Assembly (NCBI GenBank): GCA_030544235.1 | Contig: CM060472.1 | Span: forward strand, 17,915,654 to 17,979,653 | Reading direction: 5' to 3' | Length of the DNA stretch: 64,000 nucleotides | DNA from: Lepturacanthus savala | Lineage: Eukaryota; Chordata; Actinopteri; Scombriformes; Trichiuridae | Shown: one piece after another, positions 46,201 through 58,400 of the stretch | How the letters are laid out: the number at the start of each line of letters is the position of its first letter | How positions within the stretch are numbered: position 1 is the stretch's first letter | The notes under the pieces: model-generated | What the model was told of the DNA's origin: nothing | The model's database searches: none | What the model saw: only the letters and a program-made list of their open reading frames with translations | Program-made: the position numbers and the translations under genes

Positions 46201-46506
46201 TCAGATCGACTTCTGGTGGCCCATGTTGCACCATGACTATATGACTACATGACTATATGAATATGCAAAACAGGGACAGACAAAGAGGTGGATTAACAAG
46301 CAAATGAAACTGACGCTACGAACCACGACTCACCTCTCAAACACCTGTCTGACCACCAGAAAGCAGAGGGCGATGGGGATCGTGACCCAGAGGTCGGAGG
46401 CTTTGGGGAAGACGATGCCATCGTGATCCGTCAGGTCAGCCCAGCCGTGGCCTTCAGGAAACCAGAGCCAGTCCGCCCATATCAACTCGTTCAGCCAAGA
46501 AATCAT
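39342..46506 (-). CDS. cers2: ceramide synthase 2
   Basis: Ten exons: 46334-46506 (ATG 46504-46506), 45495-45612, 45183-45301, 43935-43992, 42973-43023, 42706-42798, 41138-41266, 40543-40649, 39866-40019 and 39342-39482 (stop 39342-39344); 380 aa, the usual CERS2 length. CERS2 N-acylates sphingoid bases in the ER membrane, preferring very-long-chain acyl-CoA. The N-terminus is MISWLNELIWADWLWFPEGH. A Hox-like region follows (SSIERLSKQTGCSVRQVQRW, FRRRRNQDRPS). The TLC domain holds the Lag motif with paired His (KEQIIHHAATIFLISFSWL) and HDAADYFMEAAKMFNYAGW. The C-tail has the acidic phospho-motif DERSDKEESESED and ends LNNNRSKTD. The NLT sequon near residue 19 of human CERS2 is absent here (EGHGWADL); the later one (PNHT) is kept. 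The start codon follows an acceptor by one base, so the 5'UTR is on another exon. Confidence 0.97.
41825..42175 (+). repeat. teleost interspersed repeat (TTAGCTCCGCCAAGGGGGTTATG type)
   Basis: Contains TAGCTCCGCCAAGGGGGTTA, TTTGTCTGTCTGTCTGTGAGC, ATAAAATTTTCAGCGAATGTTGG, TTTTGGTAATGATCCCGAAG and GATTCTGGATCGC, a block order I recognise from common fish interspersed repeats. It lies in a cers2 intron. No transposase ORF; class not assigned. Confidence 0.55.
43051..43330. repeat. long (TA)n / (ACATAT)n microsatellite
   Basis: About 280 bases of TA repeat passing into TATACACA/ACATAT mixtures, in the cers2 intron just upstream (minus strand) of the 51-nt exon 42973-43023. It ends about 27 bases from that exon's acceptor. 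The long IYIY open frames over it are artefacts. Confidence 0.97.
43462..43905 (-). repeat. AGTA-rich interspersed repeat, copy 5
   Basis: Reverse-oriented: ACTTAAGTAAAAGTAGCAATAC, AAATACTCCATTACAAGC and AAAGTACAGAAGTAAG, then GTACTTAAGTACAGTATTTGAG, ending at GGTATCTTCCCCCACTG. Lies in a cers2 intron, close to exon 43935-43992. Confidence 0.8.
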
Positions 46507-46706
46507 CCTGAAGATTAAGACGGCGAGAGAAAGAGGAGAAAGAGTTTTGTATCGCGCGGGAGGAGAGGAGGAAAAAATGAGGGGTTTGTCTCCATCAGAT
46601 AAAAACAGCAACAGACTCAGCTGTGACAATATCCTGAGAGGAAACAAGAGAAAGCTGAGAGGAACGAGTATTGATTTGAGTTGATTAATCTCACTGAGCA
46701 TCTGAA

Positions 46707-46774
46707 AGCAACAGCAACAGTAGCAGTAGCAGCAGTCGTAGTAGTAGCAGTAGTAGCAGTAGCAGCAGCAGCCG
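46707..46774. repeat. (AGC/AGT)n trinucleotide repeat
   Basis: Interrupted AGC/AGT/AAC triplets, about 68 bases, in the first cers2 intron just upstream of the first coding exon. Not coding. Confidence 0.9.
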
Positions 46775-48108
46775 GAGCAACGTATCTAAACACTTCCTGT
46801 TCCAGACGGAGGGATTGTTAAAGGCAGGATTTGTTGTCTACACACAATGCGACCAGAAAAAACCTGAGAAACTTCCTCTTGGCACCAATTCCTGATAAAC
46901 ATTAACCATTTCTGGTGCTGGATAGCAGATTTTTAACAAATACAAATATATATATCACATTTCACAAATAGATATGGATATTATTAGTTTTATTGGTGTC
47001 ACTTATTGTATTGAATATTACATATGCAATTTAATACATTAAAGTCAATATCATGTTGATATACAAGTGAGACTTTTTTTGAATTCCTAAAATTCCCGAG
47101 CTTAACTTCCAAAGGAAAATGTCTTTAAAGCCCTTGCAAACCTCTTCTTCTTGATCAATTTCTTATACATGTGTTCACATTTATCCAAATTAGCTAAATA
47201 TTGCCCAATGGGCAGATCATCCCAATGTCTTGAGCAAGATCACTTGTAATATTCCATACTGGCTCAGTCATTACCACTATAAACTCTTTAATAAAAGCAG
47301 CTCTGACAAACTTATCAAACAATTAAACCACAATTCCGCGGTGATAAATCATCCATATAAATTCCTCACATGCGATAAAGGCATCGCGAAGGTTCGACTA
47401 CTTCAGTTTAACAGCTTTTCCTCAATCAGGAAACTCTTTAGCAAAACTTTATACACATAATGAGCTGGTCCTAACAGGTTCACGTTCAGTCAATTCATTA
47501 ATTGACAGGAAAATAATCTCCAAGTATTCTGATCTTTTATTTAACTGTTTTGAATCAAAAAAAAGTACGAAAATTAGTAGGTACATTTTTTTTAATCAAA
47601 TAATCATTTAAGTTATATTTAAGCAAAAATACCAACTATAATAAACGCAATATCTTTGGATTTGGAACAATATGAAGATCTCACCTTTTGAATGAATTCT
47701 ATTTGGCATTTTTCACAACTTTTAAACAATAAGGGTTAGTTTCATCTTTCAAAAAATATTAAGGAACTGACTTATTATCAGCCCAAACTCTGTAATGTGT
47801 TATGCATCTTTACATATTATCGTTACTAACTACAAAGGCACCAACCTTGAAAAGAGGCTGTTTTATTAGTGTGTGGAAACTGAAACTAGATCTGCTGCTG
47901 AGACACTTAATGGACTGTGGATTTTTTCCAATCATCATAAAACTGATCTTTTTTTTATCTGATGATGTTTTTTATGTGAAAGTATGAGTGTGTTTGTGAA
48001 GTAAATGATTCAGAGTGGAAATCTTCACAGTCATTGGGTCAGAATAAGTGAAGTCCAGGAGTAAATGAATGTTCCCTTCACAAAAGCAGCCTGAGCTGCA
48101 CTGGAAGC

Positions 48109-48136
48109 ACACACACACACACACACACACACACAA
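48109..48136. repeat. (CA)n microsatellite
   Basis: Fourteen pure CA dinucleotides. Confidence 0.95.
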
Positions 48137-48689
48137 CTGATCTGTTAATAAGGACTCAGGGTGTGGACTTTAACCTCATAAGCTGCGTTCACAATAACCC
48201 ATACAGGCGGCCTTTGTTAGCGGAGGTGGCTCACTCCGAGTGTTTCTAAAGTTGTGAAAGAAAGATCCTCTTGCCCCGAAACAATAAAACGTTAATTACT
48301 ATGTGCAGCAGGACTACAAATCTTTAAAAGGTTCACCAAACATTTACTAACAAAACAGCAGCAACAGAGTGTGAGCTCTGTGGATTCTGGTGAAATATGT
48401 TAATGAGTGCGGGTTTATATTCAGACCTGTGTTGAATTTGGGGATTTGGGTGAAAACACAAAACACACAAAAGCAGATTTTGGGTCTAACAGGAGGAACT
48501 GGAAACGAAGCTAGGGGCTGCTGCAGCTCTCAGGTGTAATTCTTCAATGCAAAATAGATTCGGATCGATTAAAGTATTAGGAAATTCACTAACTAGCAAC
48601 ATTACAAGTAACCGAACACTAAGAAATCACATGTTCCAGCTGTAAAGTGTCTCCAGGTGTTGATGCATGAGAGGTACAGCAGCTGTTTC

Positions 48690-49108
48690 ACAGCTGGGGT
48701 ACGAAGTAAAAAATTGATGAATTTAAATTCAGTAGTTTGTGGATTATTCTTTAGTACTGTCATACTTAAAGTATCCAAAGAAAAAGTACTCATTTTACAG
48801 ATTGTATTATATTGTATTACATTTTACATACATTAAATACATTTATTATTTTCATGTTTAAGTTTATCGATTTGATCAATGTGGAGACAGTGCAAAATAA
48901 CAATATAATAAAGATAATTTAATAGAATATGGATAATAGAATATTAAATAAATGTATGTAAAATATTCAAGTCCTCATCTGAATGTCATTATAGCTTCAG
49001 ATAAATGTAGTGAGGTAGCATCACATAGAAATACTCAAAGTACAAGTACCTCAAATTGTACTTGAGTTCAGTGCTTGAGTAAATGTAGTTGTTCCGCCCC
49101 ACCTGTGT
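48690..49108 (-). repeat. AGTA-rich interspersed repeat, copy 6
   Basis: Reverse-oriented copy with AAGTATCCAAAGAAAAAGTACTC, TTGATCAATGTGGAGACAG, TAGCATCACATAGAAATACTC and AAGTACAAGTACCTCAAATTG. It ends CTTGAGTAAATGTAGTTGTTCCGCCCCACC, the family's GTGGTGGAA-type edge in reverse. Confidence 0.8.
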
Positions 49109-50044
49109 TTTATTTGGAGTCTGCCGCTGCAGATTCTAATGAAGCTTTCACTGGCTGTGGATCAATAGTTGGCTGAAGAACAGGTCTGGAACCAGCAGCT
49201 CAGCAGGTGCCTTCGCTGCGAGCAAAAATAAACTTGCATTTCATTTTGTGGCCAAGACATGTTGACAGTCGCCAGGGAACCAATTTGCGAGCTCATGCTT
49301 TATTTGACCCGGTAGAGGCGTCTGGTCGACTCCCGATCGGGACGGGTTCCCTCCCGAGCTGCTTCTTCCCAAGTGTAAATGCATGATTTTAATTTAATTT
49401 AATCAAGGGATGGAATACGGCTGCCTGCGTGTTACTTTAGGACCCCATCGACGGCATCTTTTGTTATCGTTTTGACTGACGGATGCCTGGTGGACCATAT
49501 TCTTTATGCTTTGCTTTTCAGTATCTCTCTCTCTATATATATATATATCTTTTCAGCTAGAGGGGAGTCAAGTCTATTAATCATCGGGGTTTACGGAGGA
49601 TAATTTTCACTGATTGGTCCGTTTCCTTCACTAGGAAATAATACTCCATATTTTCCAGTATTCTCTGACATTCCATGGAGAAAAGAGTCCATCAGGAAAA
49701 TATTTAGCAGATTAATGTAAATTCAAGTAATTGGTCTTCACAGTCCAACTTCTTCCATGAAGTTGAAGTTAAGAAATAAATTGTCAACATTTTCAGCTCA
49801 AAATATCCTGACCCCAAGTCCATAAAATGGGTCTAGATTTAAAACACTGAATTCCACATTACCCATAATGCAACTCAATAGCATCCTTCATCAATTCCCC
49901 TTTTAACTAAGCTTTGTGTCTAGAATTCGGAATGGTCTCTTAAAAAGAGACCATTGCTGTGGAGTCTTTTCTGTTGTAGAAAAATATGTGATGCTGAGGC
50001 TATTAGGTTTAAATCAGATTGAACAGCTGATTTATAATATTTAT

Positions 50045-50480
50045 AAATCTACCTGACACTCAGAGGTTCTGCTCTGTACTTAGTATCTGATAGCTTTAGT
50101 TACGTCAGATATAAATTTTACATGTACAAGTAATATATTTTAATATTCTACCTTGTTAAAGCTGCCTACACTTTGTGTCAAAGTAATAGTGTATTATTGT
50201 TATTAATGAAAAACATGACACACAATATAATGCAGTACTGTTAATACTAAGGAGAATTATGAATTATAGCAGCATTAAAATGCTTGTTCATGTAAAACTA
50301 AAAGAAGCCAATCTGCATAATGAGCACTTTTATTTGAATACATTAAGAACATTTTGCTGACACCATTTCTGTACTTTTACCAAAATAACATTCTGAATTC
50401 ATGAGTTTTAGTTGTAATAGAGTACTTTTTGATGGAAGTATTTCTACTTTTACTACAGTAACGTACTTCTTCCACCACAG
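50045..50480 (+). repeat. AGTA-rich interspersed repeat, copy 7
   Basis: Forward copy: CTGTACTTAGTATCTGATAGC, TTAGTTACGTCAGATATAAAT, ACACAATATAATGCAGTACTG, TTTCTGTACTTTTACCAAAAT and AGTATTTCTACTTTTACTACAG, ending GTACTTCTTCCACCACAG. Confidence 0.75.
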
Positions 50481-51014
50481 ATTTCCACTGACAAAACATT
50501 TAAAGATGTCACGAAGTAATAATATTTTGTTACAGTACTTTTTGGGAATATCTGTATTTCACTTAAGTCATACCAACTTTCACTTTTACCCCATTACATT
50601 TCCCCTCAGCATTTTTGTTATGCACTACAAAAGGTTTGGTGGAAACACAGATCAAATAAGCTGATATGAGCAACTTGTGTCATCACAAATAGTTTAGAAG
50701 GAAATTCTGATTCAATATTTAGTTTATATGTGTGATGTGGAAATGTGAAGCCTCAAATACTTATGTAAATGTTCAAGTCTCTAATAGAAGACTTCAACTT
50801 CTACCAAAGTTATTTTCTGGTCAGGAATGTGTACTTTTACTCTAGTGTGGCGTTTAGGTACTTCACAACTGTGGGATTATAGCATCACTGCTGCTTTGAA
50901 GTGTGCCTGTCACCGCTCTCTACGCAGTTTGCGTAACCTGTGCAGGGAGTGGCGGAGTGCGCACACATGGCGCAAACGGGGAGTCTCCGGACATAGCGGA
51001 ACAGACTCACTGAG

Positions 51015-51146
51015 ATGGAGCTTGAAGCTGAAATAAAGTTTCTCAAAACCAAACTAGTTCATGCTGAGCGGCGTTCGTTATTACTACAAGAGTTTCAGAG
51101 TCAAATAAGAAAAGAGCGGGAGTTCTTTGAAGACAACTTAGTTTAG
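51015..51146 (+). CDS. 43-codon ORF, predicted coiled-coil peptide, unknown
   Basis: ATG 51015-51017 and TAG 51144-51146. The peptide has heptad-like hydrophobic spacing (MELEAEIKFLKTKLVHAER, then SLLLQEFQSQIRKEREFFED). The DNA just upstream (50900-51010) is CpG-rich, unlike the surrounding repeats. I recognise no family. It could be the first exon of an unannotated plus-strand gene, a transposon-derived fragment, or chance. It is listed because amphipathic composition over the whole frame is not typical of random AT-rich ORFs here. Confidence 0.3.
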   Translation: MELEAEIKFLKTKLVHAERRSLLLQEFQSQIRKEREFFEDNLV

Positions 51147-51339
51147 AAAACGTTCACAATTGGACCACTAAAAGAGTAAATGGCGGTTTTAAAAGCAAAC
51201 AACTTGTGTATTCTTTAGAAGCCGCGGTGATTAGCGGTTAGCTGAAGCTTTTATGACCTTCTCTTATCGCGGTGTTCCTGAACAAACACCGGCAACGCAA
51301 AGGCTAACGTTAGCTAAAGTTTGATGTGCGGGGGTTCTT

Positions 51340-51755
51340 TAACCATAGATATGCACACATAGATGCCGTCTCCGCCGCTGCCGCCCATTGGAGCGGTGCG
51401 TCAAGATACCGCCATCTTGGAGGGGGCAAGACCGCCTTATTAGAAGATAGTAAATGGAGAAGTACACCTGAACGTTTATAATATTTCTCCACTGATTTCA
51501 CTGCGCGATTTTACATGGAAGGACGCATGGTCATATATTAAAAAGTGTGTTACAGTAGTATTTGTCTCTCTTTTTGTCCTCTCCTCCTCCGCTCACCATC
51601 TGTTTCTCTTGAATGTTTCAGCCTCTCTCTATATATATCTAACGATGAGTTTACGTAGTCAATTTTAGTCAAACGCTAAGTTGACCCATCCAAGATGGCG
51701 CTGACGTTGACGCACGATCTAGATACCAATGCCACATCTATGTAACTATGTCTAC
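51340..51755. mobile_element. foldback (MITE-like) element with inverted CCATCTTGGA / TCCAAGATGG arms
   Basis: The left part contains CATAGATATGCACACATAGATG and, further in, GCGTCAAGATACCGCCATCTTGGA. The right part contains TCCAAGATGGCGCTGACGTTGACGC and, at its end, CACATCTATGTAACTATG. These blocks are in inverse order and approximate reverse complement. No ORF. Confidence 0.5.
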
Positions 51756-52205
51756 GCATTTAACGGCTTCCAACGACTGAATCTGTTTCAGTTTGAGAGC
51801 CAGGACAAGTTTTATTATTTCGAATTTGACGTAAACCCTCCTGGAAGGCCGAGGGTTCCGTTTCTGTCTATAAAAGGCAGCTGAGGTGTACGTGTGCCTG
51901 AGGGTACGGGATTTGAAGCTTTGAAAGGAGCCGGTGTTTCGGTTAAACAAGTGACCGTGTTAACTGGTGACTTCTTGAATATTCAATATAATATATATCA
52001 TTTTGGTACCATTTTCTTACGTTGTGTAAATTGAATGGTGTTCCTAATAAGAAGCATTCACTTTATTTCTGATATTAATGTATTTATTAAAGATTACTCT
52101 GTTAAAAGTCACCAGATAACACGGTCCCTCATCAAAACGAAACACCTGCATCGAGCTATTTTACATTCCTGACGTTTAACTGTACATCATGTAACGGTAA
52201 CTTAC

Positions 52206-52500
52206 CTCCGTTCACTTTAAGCGGTGAAGTGATAGTATATGTTCCAGCTCTCCTTCTTCTTCGGTGGTTCCTGTTGTAAACTGAGCGGGTTTCATGTAGA
52301 TTTTGACATGAAACAACTTGTTGATCATGTGGAGCTGCTGTCCGCCTCTTCTTCTTCTTCTTCTCCTTCTCCTCTAGCCTCAGGTTCGCCTCATTCTCGG
52401 GAGACAGAGGAGAAAAAACACGGTGTCGCACTTTATCTGCACAAAACTGCCCCGTAGGTCGTGATTTCAGTCCGGTCCAAAGTGGGGAAATAAGTTTAAC
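52206..52500 (-). other. cers2: candidate non-coding first exon of cers2
   Basis: On the minus strand AAGTGAACGGAG is followed by a consensus donor GTAAGTTACC (GT at 52204-52205). This is the strongest minus-strand donor near a CpG-rich block. The cers2 coding start at 46506 directly follows an acceptor, so a 5'UTR exon is required. No other gene candidate needs this donor. The upstream limit is a guess. Confidence 0.4.
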
Positions 52501-52600
52501 TTGTCAGTGGTGTACTGCTTAATGCGGGCTGAGCGGGCCTCTGTCGGGCACCGATTAGCAGGCTGATGTAGTGGATCTGATGATAAAACAGGGCCAAAGG

Positions 52601-52633
52601 GGGGCGGGGCGCAGGCTGTATGAAGTGACGTCA
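52601..52633 (-). promoter_or_regulatory. GC box and CRE of the putative cers2 promoter
   Basis: GGGGCGGGGC at 52601-52610 is an Sp/KLF-type GC box. TGACGTCA at 52626-52633 is a perfect cAMP-response element. They sit 100-130 bases upstream (minus strand) of the candidate first exon. No TATA box was seen. Confidence 0.5.
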
Positions 52634-53026
52634 CCCGTCACGCTCTATGAGGTGTGGTTGATGCCACAAATAAAGATGTTTGTCGATTAATCCTGTCGAT
52701 TATCCATGCAGATAATATTCTGCATGTTGGAAATACGGATGGGAAATATTATGATATTATATCATACATTATATATGATCCTAGATATCATATATGATTT
52801 TGGGTATCTGTGTTCCCCCAACCTGTTCGGTATGCTACCAAGCTAATAGTAGGCGGTCAACGACTAAAAGGCCTTCACCCAGTTAAAGAAAGTTATAAAA
52901 AAAAAGAAGAAAAAAAAGCAATTGTAAAAATGTGCATTTAAACTGGATAAAAAGTCAATTTCTAGTCAAACCACTGATGTTACACGCAGGTTTAGTTATA
53001 TTTTAACATTTTAGTCCAGTAAAGTT

Positions 53027-53420
53027 ACACTACCGTTCAAAAGTCACACGTTTATTTACCGCCATGAGTTGTAAAATGAATAGAAAAGTCAAGACATTGA
53101 CATGGTTAGAAATAATGATTTGTATTTGAAATATTTTTTTTCCTATAAATTTTGCTTTCATCAAAGTAAGGTAAGTTTTACAGCTTCTCTAGCCGGCTAA
53201 ATAGTTTTCAGCTGTGTTAACATGATTGCACAAGGGTTTCCTAATCATCCATTAGCCTTTTGATGCAATGAGCAAACACGTTGTACCATTAGAACACCGG
53301 AGTGAAAGTTGCTGGAAATGGGCTTCTATACAACTATGTAGCTATTGCACCAAAAACCAGATATTTGCAGCTAGAATAGTCATTTACCATTAGCAATGTA
53401 GAGAGTGCATTTCTGATTAG
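53027..53420. mobile_element. Tc1/mariner-like non-autonomous remnant
   Basis: The left edge ACACTACCGTTCAAAAG after TA is a standard teleost Tc1-type terminus. Inside, CAGCTGTGTTAACATGATTGC, CAAGGGTTTCCTAATCATCC, CATTAGCCTTTTGATGCAAT and AATAGTCATTTACCATTAGCAATGT follow the subterminal region of that family in reverse order. No transposase ORF remains. Confidence 0.75.
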
Positions 53421-53892
53421 TTTAAATTTATCTTAATTGAAAAAAAGTGTTTTTTTTAGACATCTGCCTTTGATAAGAGCGTCTGTTTCCAGTTGAGTGA
53501 AGAGCTCAGAGAGATATGTTAGTGACACTGATGTCATCAGAGAATAGACAATGTGGCCTTGGTCAGTGAAGGTAATACCTTGTTTGAAGTCTGATGTCCT
53601 TATTTGGACCTGCAGTAAACTGGTGACTGCATTGTTGAATACTCCTCAACGGGTAGTCAAACGTCTGGTTTTGTGAAGGCTTCTTCTGTCACGATTTAAA
53701 GTGAATCCTTCATTTCCATCACACTGATGACACCTGTTTTTATCTACATATTCTTTTTTCTAAAGTAACTTTTGAAGGTATTAGCTGCACCCTTATTTAC
53801 TGTATGTTTTTCAACCACAGATACAGTTCTGCATAGGTTATTATTTTCCCAAACTACTGAGTTAGTTGTATATGAATCATCAGAGCGGGATA

Positions 53893-54200
53893 AAGTACTT
53901 AAATACCTTACTTGAGTAAAAGTAGAAGTAGTGTTGTCTAAAAATACTCAATTACTAGTATCTGAATTCAAAAGTTTTCTTCAGAAGTATTATCCAGAAA
54001 ATGTACTTAGGACTATGAAAAGTATTTCATTATGCAGACTGTGTTAACTTATGGTATAATATTATATTATTTGTTTTTATGACGAACAAACACATGTGCA
54101 TTTTACTGTGGTAGTTAATCAACGTGGAGCCATTTTATAGCCACCACATTATATTATTATAATTATCTTTATTATATATTTATATAGGTTTGTTTAACAG
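53893..54200 (-). repeat. AGTA-rich interspersed repeat, copy 8
   Basis: Reverse-oriented: AAAGTACTTAAATACCTTACT, TTGAGTAAAAGTAGAAGTAGTG, AAAAATACTCAATTACTAGTA and GAAAAGTATTTCATTATGCAG. It ends near GTTAATCAACGTGGAGCCA. Confidence 0.7.
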
Positions 54201-54273
54201 TTTTTATAGCACCTTGTACACAAAGTGCACAACACATTTAAAATAAATGAATAAAAGAAGCATAAAGTAAGAC

Positions 54274-54821
54274 TTAACCCATTGAAGCCTATAAGCCTTT
54301 AAATCAATGACCGCCATTTTATACTTTTATATTTATATAAATATATATTTTTAATAAAAAAAATCAAAATGTTACTCATACTGTTTTTTTCTAATGACAT
54401 GGTAGGAGACAACTTAGAAAAAGGTTTCAAGCAAATAATTTAAGTTTCCAAGTGCTTCCTGAGAATATGGCGAAGATAAACCCCCCTAGAAAGAGTCCTT
54501 TTATTTAAGTTATTATGATTTTCAATGCTGACATGTATATATCTATTTAATCATTCAAGTCTCTAGAATAATCCCCTGAAAAATAATTTTGTACATAGGA
54601 TAAATAGGTTTTTGTTTATGGGCAGATTTGTGCAAGTGACAACTGTAATAGCCAACGAAAAGAGTACAAATGAGAAAAAAATAGATGTATAACATAATTG
54701 TTAGTGACTCTACTGATATAAATATATGCATGAAATCTTTGGATAAAATCTGCGCTAAATGGGATAATAAGTATAAAATGACAATCATAGACTTAGCGGC
54801 TCTTAGGCTTAAATGGGTTAA
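54274..54821. mobile_element. TTAA-flanked, piggyBac-like MITE (~550 bp)
   Basis: The left end TTAACCCATTGAAGCCTATAAG and right end CTCTTAGGCTTAAATGGGTTAA are inverted repeats each starting at TTAA. The interior has no transposase frame. Same type of ends as 26546-27757 but a different sequence. Confidence 0.65.
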
Positions 54822-55444
54822 ATAAAGGACCCGAGTCAATTTAAATAGTTTCATGTACGATTCCTGCTGCAGGAAAGTAACTTGTTTGCAAGTGAATCCT
54901 TTTCCAGACATTAATCACCTCTCATAGCTCAGACATGCCAGAGGAGGCCGAGGCGTGTTCGGACAAATCGAAGCGAGCCCAGAATTCTGTGACAGACAAA
55001 GTGTGCATCACCCAGCTGTGGAAACACACTCCTCTTCATATCCAAGCTGTGTCTGCTTCACACACTTATTGAATTATCACTAACTCAATAAGTCATAGTG
55101 GAAGCTGCTTGAACGACTTTATTGCTGAAATCTACAGGATGTTGATCAGACTCGTATGTTCTGTCGCATTCAAGCTGCTCTGAAGAAAAAAAATCCTTTT
55201 ATACATTCTCATCCAGAGACTCGTTAGTTAATAATCTTATATAATCAGCGTTGTGAGTGTCCAGATGTTCTCTTCCCTCAGTTCTTCTTCAGGCCGATAG
55301 AGAGCAGCAAACACTCCTCAATTTATGGCCAAACACTGAGACAACTATTATATTTTGTGTTTGTTCAAAACAGGTGAAACAAGTGTTTGTGTAAATCACA
55401 GCAGGAGAACCAGGCAGGTCACTTTTTTTTTTTCTAAATTGTAC

Positions 55445-58400
55445 TTTATTTTCTTTTAAAGACATATGTTTTAAAACAGCGATTGTAGAGAATAAATAAA
55501 GAAACATTATGTTGTTGTTTTTTTTTTTACTTCCATACATTTATGTAATTAAAAACTCTATAATAAGTGTGTTCATCGTCTTAAAGACCACATTAATCCT
55601 CTTTTTTTTTCTTTTCTTAAATTAAAAAAGGAATTGTCACATCTCTCCCCGTCATCAAATTGATTACCAAATAAATTAAACGTAAAAAATCAAGATAGAA
55701 AAATTCCCAGCCCTTCCTTCCGCTTTGTTAATTTGAAAAGTGGCAGCAGAGAATCTTAACGTGAAGTTTGTAGTCCATTTAACTCCATTTTTAAAACCAA
55801 GGTATGTACAGTACAGTGAGAGGAAATCCATTTCTCTTCCAGTTTTAATTACCCCATGTTTTAATTTACGTATAAATAATAAAACTAACTCTACATAACA
55901 ATATTACCAATGGTAATCATACAGAATAGTATTTTCTTTTCCCTTCAGTGTAACTGGCCTTCTGTTAACGACCACAAATCACATACAGTAGAACCCTGTT
56001 CAGTAGAATAACATCAGTGATATGCTTTTTCTTAACATGTAGATCTTGTTGCCGACAATAGAGTATGTACATAATATAAATGAATCCAGCTGTGGAATGA
56101 TAGGAACTCTGGAGCACTTCTGATATTGCAGGTGCTGATTCTGTTGATGTGTGTGTTGTGTGGTTATTACTGCTGTTGCTGTTGTTTAGTTAAGCGCATA
56201 CATGGAAACTGCTTTTTGTGAAGTGTTGCTCCTGTGCTATACGGTTGGTCAAACAACCAAAAAAGGCTGGGGACATCCCAAGTGGTTTTCTTGATTGAAC
56301 TCTTAGGTTTTCCTAGAGGTGAAGAAGGAGAAGAAGAGGAAGGAGAAGAAGAAGAACAAGAAGAAGAATAAAAGAAAGAAACAAGAACACAGAGCATTTT
56401 TAAATCATATAGGAGAAATAAAACATTTATACATGTCAGTCTTTGGAAATTGTGGTCTGTAATTCACAGTGTTAACACTGCCTCAGGAGAGTCTCAGTCA
56501 TCAACTAGTGTCCATGCAACTCAAACAGTGACAGTCATACTGCTGCAAGTGTCAACACGCTTTAGAAAATAGTTTCTCATTTCTTTTGGGCAGGCAAATT
56601 AATTCAGAACATGCACAGTAGGAATTCTGGTGGGAAATCAATTATTATTATATTATTAATATTCAAAATCATTCACCAGACCGCCGTTTCTCAGTGAGCT
56701 ATAATTTCAGATTCAGCCTTTAGTTGTTATTTAGTTATGTGAATTATAATCATCCATCAGATGATTTAACTGGGCAGCAACGAACAGGGCATCTGCAGTT
56801 ATCAGAAACATGGATTCCAGACCTTTTCAGCTTTTTTAATGTCATTTTTAGCTCAATTTAAGATGTGTGTCAGAGTTGGAAACACTCATAAATACTGATT
56901 ATATTAAAATCCACTAAACATGCAGCCGCCTGCTGTAACACAGTCATTACAAAGCTAAAGCAAACCCACTTTATTTCAATTAGCTCTAACTTTACATACA
57001 TCAAAACGACAAACGTCAGTTGAATTTAAGGAAAAGCTTGTGTAACATGATTTGCAAGAAACACACAATATTCACATTTGATGTGACATAAAAACATGGT
57101 AACAACCTATAGCTTCAATAGATTTTAAAATGTTATACTGCTGGGTCAACGAACAATAGGCCTGATTGTTTTTTATTTCTTCAAAATAAAAAAAAAGTAT
57201 TCTGCTTCTTACCTTTCTTTATTGGGGGAAACAAATGCCCATGTTCTAAATATTGGGGGACGTGTTCCCTGCATCCCCCCTTAATCTGATGGTGACTGTG
57301 GCACAAAGCAGGTAGTTTTAGTCTTGGTTTAGATAGTTTTGAAACAGAATGAGATTTAAATTTTTTCAGGACCAGAAACAATGAAGAAAAGATATTTATT
57401 GGAAGAAGAACATTTGATTTCTGATAATTTAAGGTTAATTTAAACTGATTTGAGTCTGTTAATGACCTGCAGACACCCTGCGCAAAATGAATTTCATATT
57501 CATATAATTATAAATATGTAGTGAATATCTTTGGAAATATTATTTATTAACCCAGAATTCCTACAGAGGAATGCAGTTCCTCAGCCAGCAGCACGTGTCA
57601 CAGGAACCAAACAGCTTCACCCAAAACCTTCTAGAGTCTGGTTAGTGTTACACACATTCACTTACACACACAGGAATAGAAATATATATGTATATATATC
57701 TTTTTCACATCTACTCAGCACAAACAGAAATGCACACATCGTGTCTTCGTCTCCCAGTCGGGCAAAAAACAGACAAAAAACACACACACACACACACAGT
57801 CAGTCGTTAACATTCTATCTGTCAACAGGGAAACGTTCGGTACAGTTTCAGTCACACAGAAAAACAAAGTTCAGGCACAAAGTCACTTGGAATTGAGTTA
57901 CAACCAAACAAAACCCCGACTCACCGAAACTACCACACAACCATCTAAACAGAGGGGATGTGTAAGAATGATAATCATGACAGACAACAGAAAAGGAAAC
58001 TAATCAAAACCAAAACGTCTAAAAGAAAAAAGTCGAATAAATCCATATTTATGGACTAATTTAGCTGTTAGCATTGATGTTGTTTTTTTTAAAAAAAAAA
58101 AAAAAAAGAAAAGAAACAGCGTGTCATGATAATCAATTACTTACAGATGCTGAGGTAAAGTGACAGTTATTGATCAGTGTTTGCAAGGATTAAAAAACCA
58201 GGACAAAATAATAAGAGGAAACTCACAACGCACCAAACACAGTTCATGGTCGCCACAGTAACCCGCCATGCAGGTGAGCATGGTGAATCAAGGCAACGGC
58301 CCAAAATAAAAATTGCTAATGGCAACCATCACAGGCAATATCGCCACAGCAACCAACACAGGCCAATTAACTTACAACGCAGTGAGAAGGAAGGGGGAGG

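Larger units (their letters stand above)
46810..52205 (-). other. probable cers2 first intron; mostly repeats, no gene seen
   Basis: No exon of cers2 or of another known protein was recognised. The stretch holds a (CA)n at 48109-48136, AGTA-rich repeats at 48690-49108 and 50045-50480, a foldback element at 51340-51755 and one 43-codon ORF at 51015-51146 (listed separately). It is intronic only if the first exon at 52206 is correct. Confidence 0.45.

Noticed and set aside
52156..52457. Overlapping frames on both strands (91 and 72 codons) in the CpG-rich block
   Set aside because: The minus-strand frame runs through a strong splice donor and both are low complexity; better explained as a 5'UTR exon.
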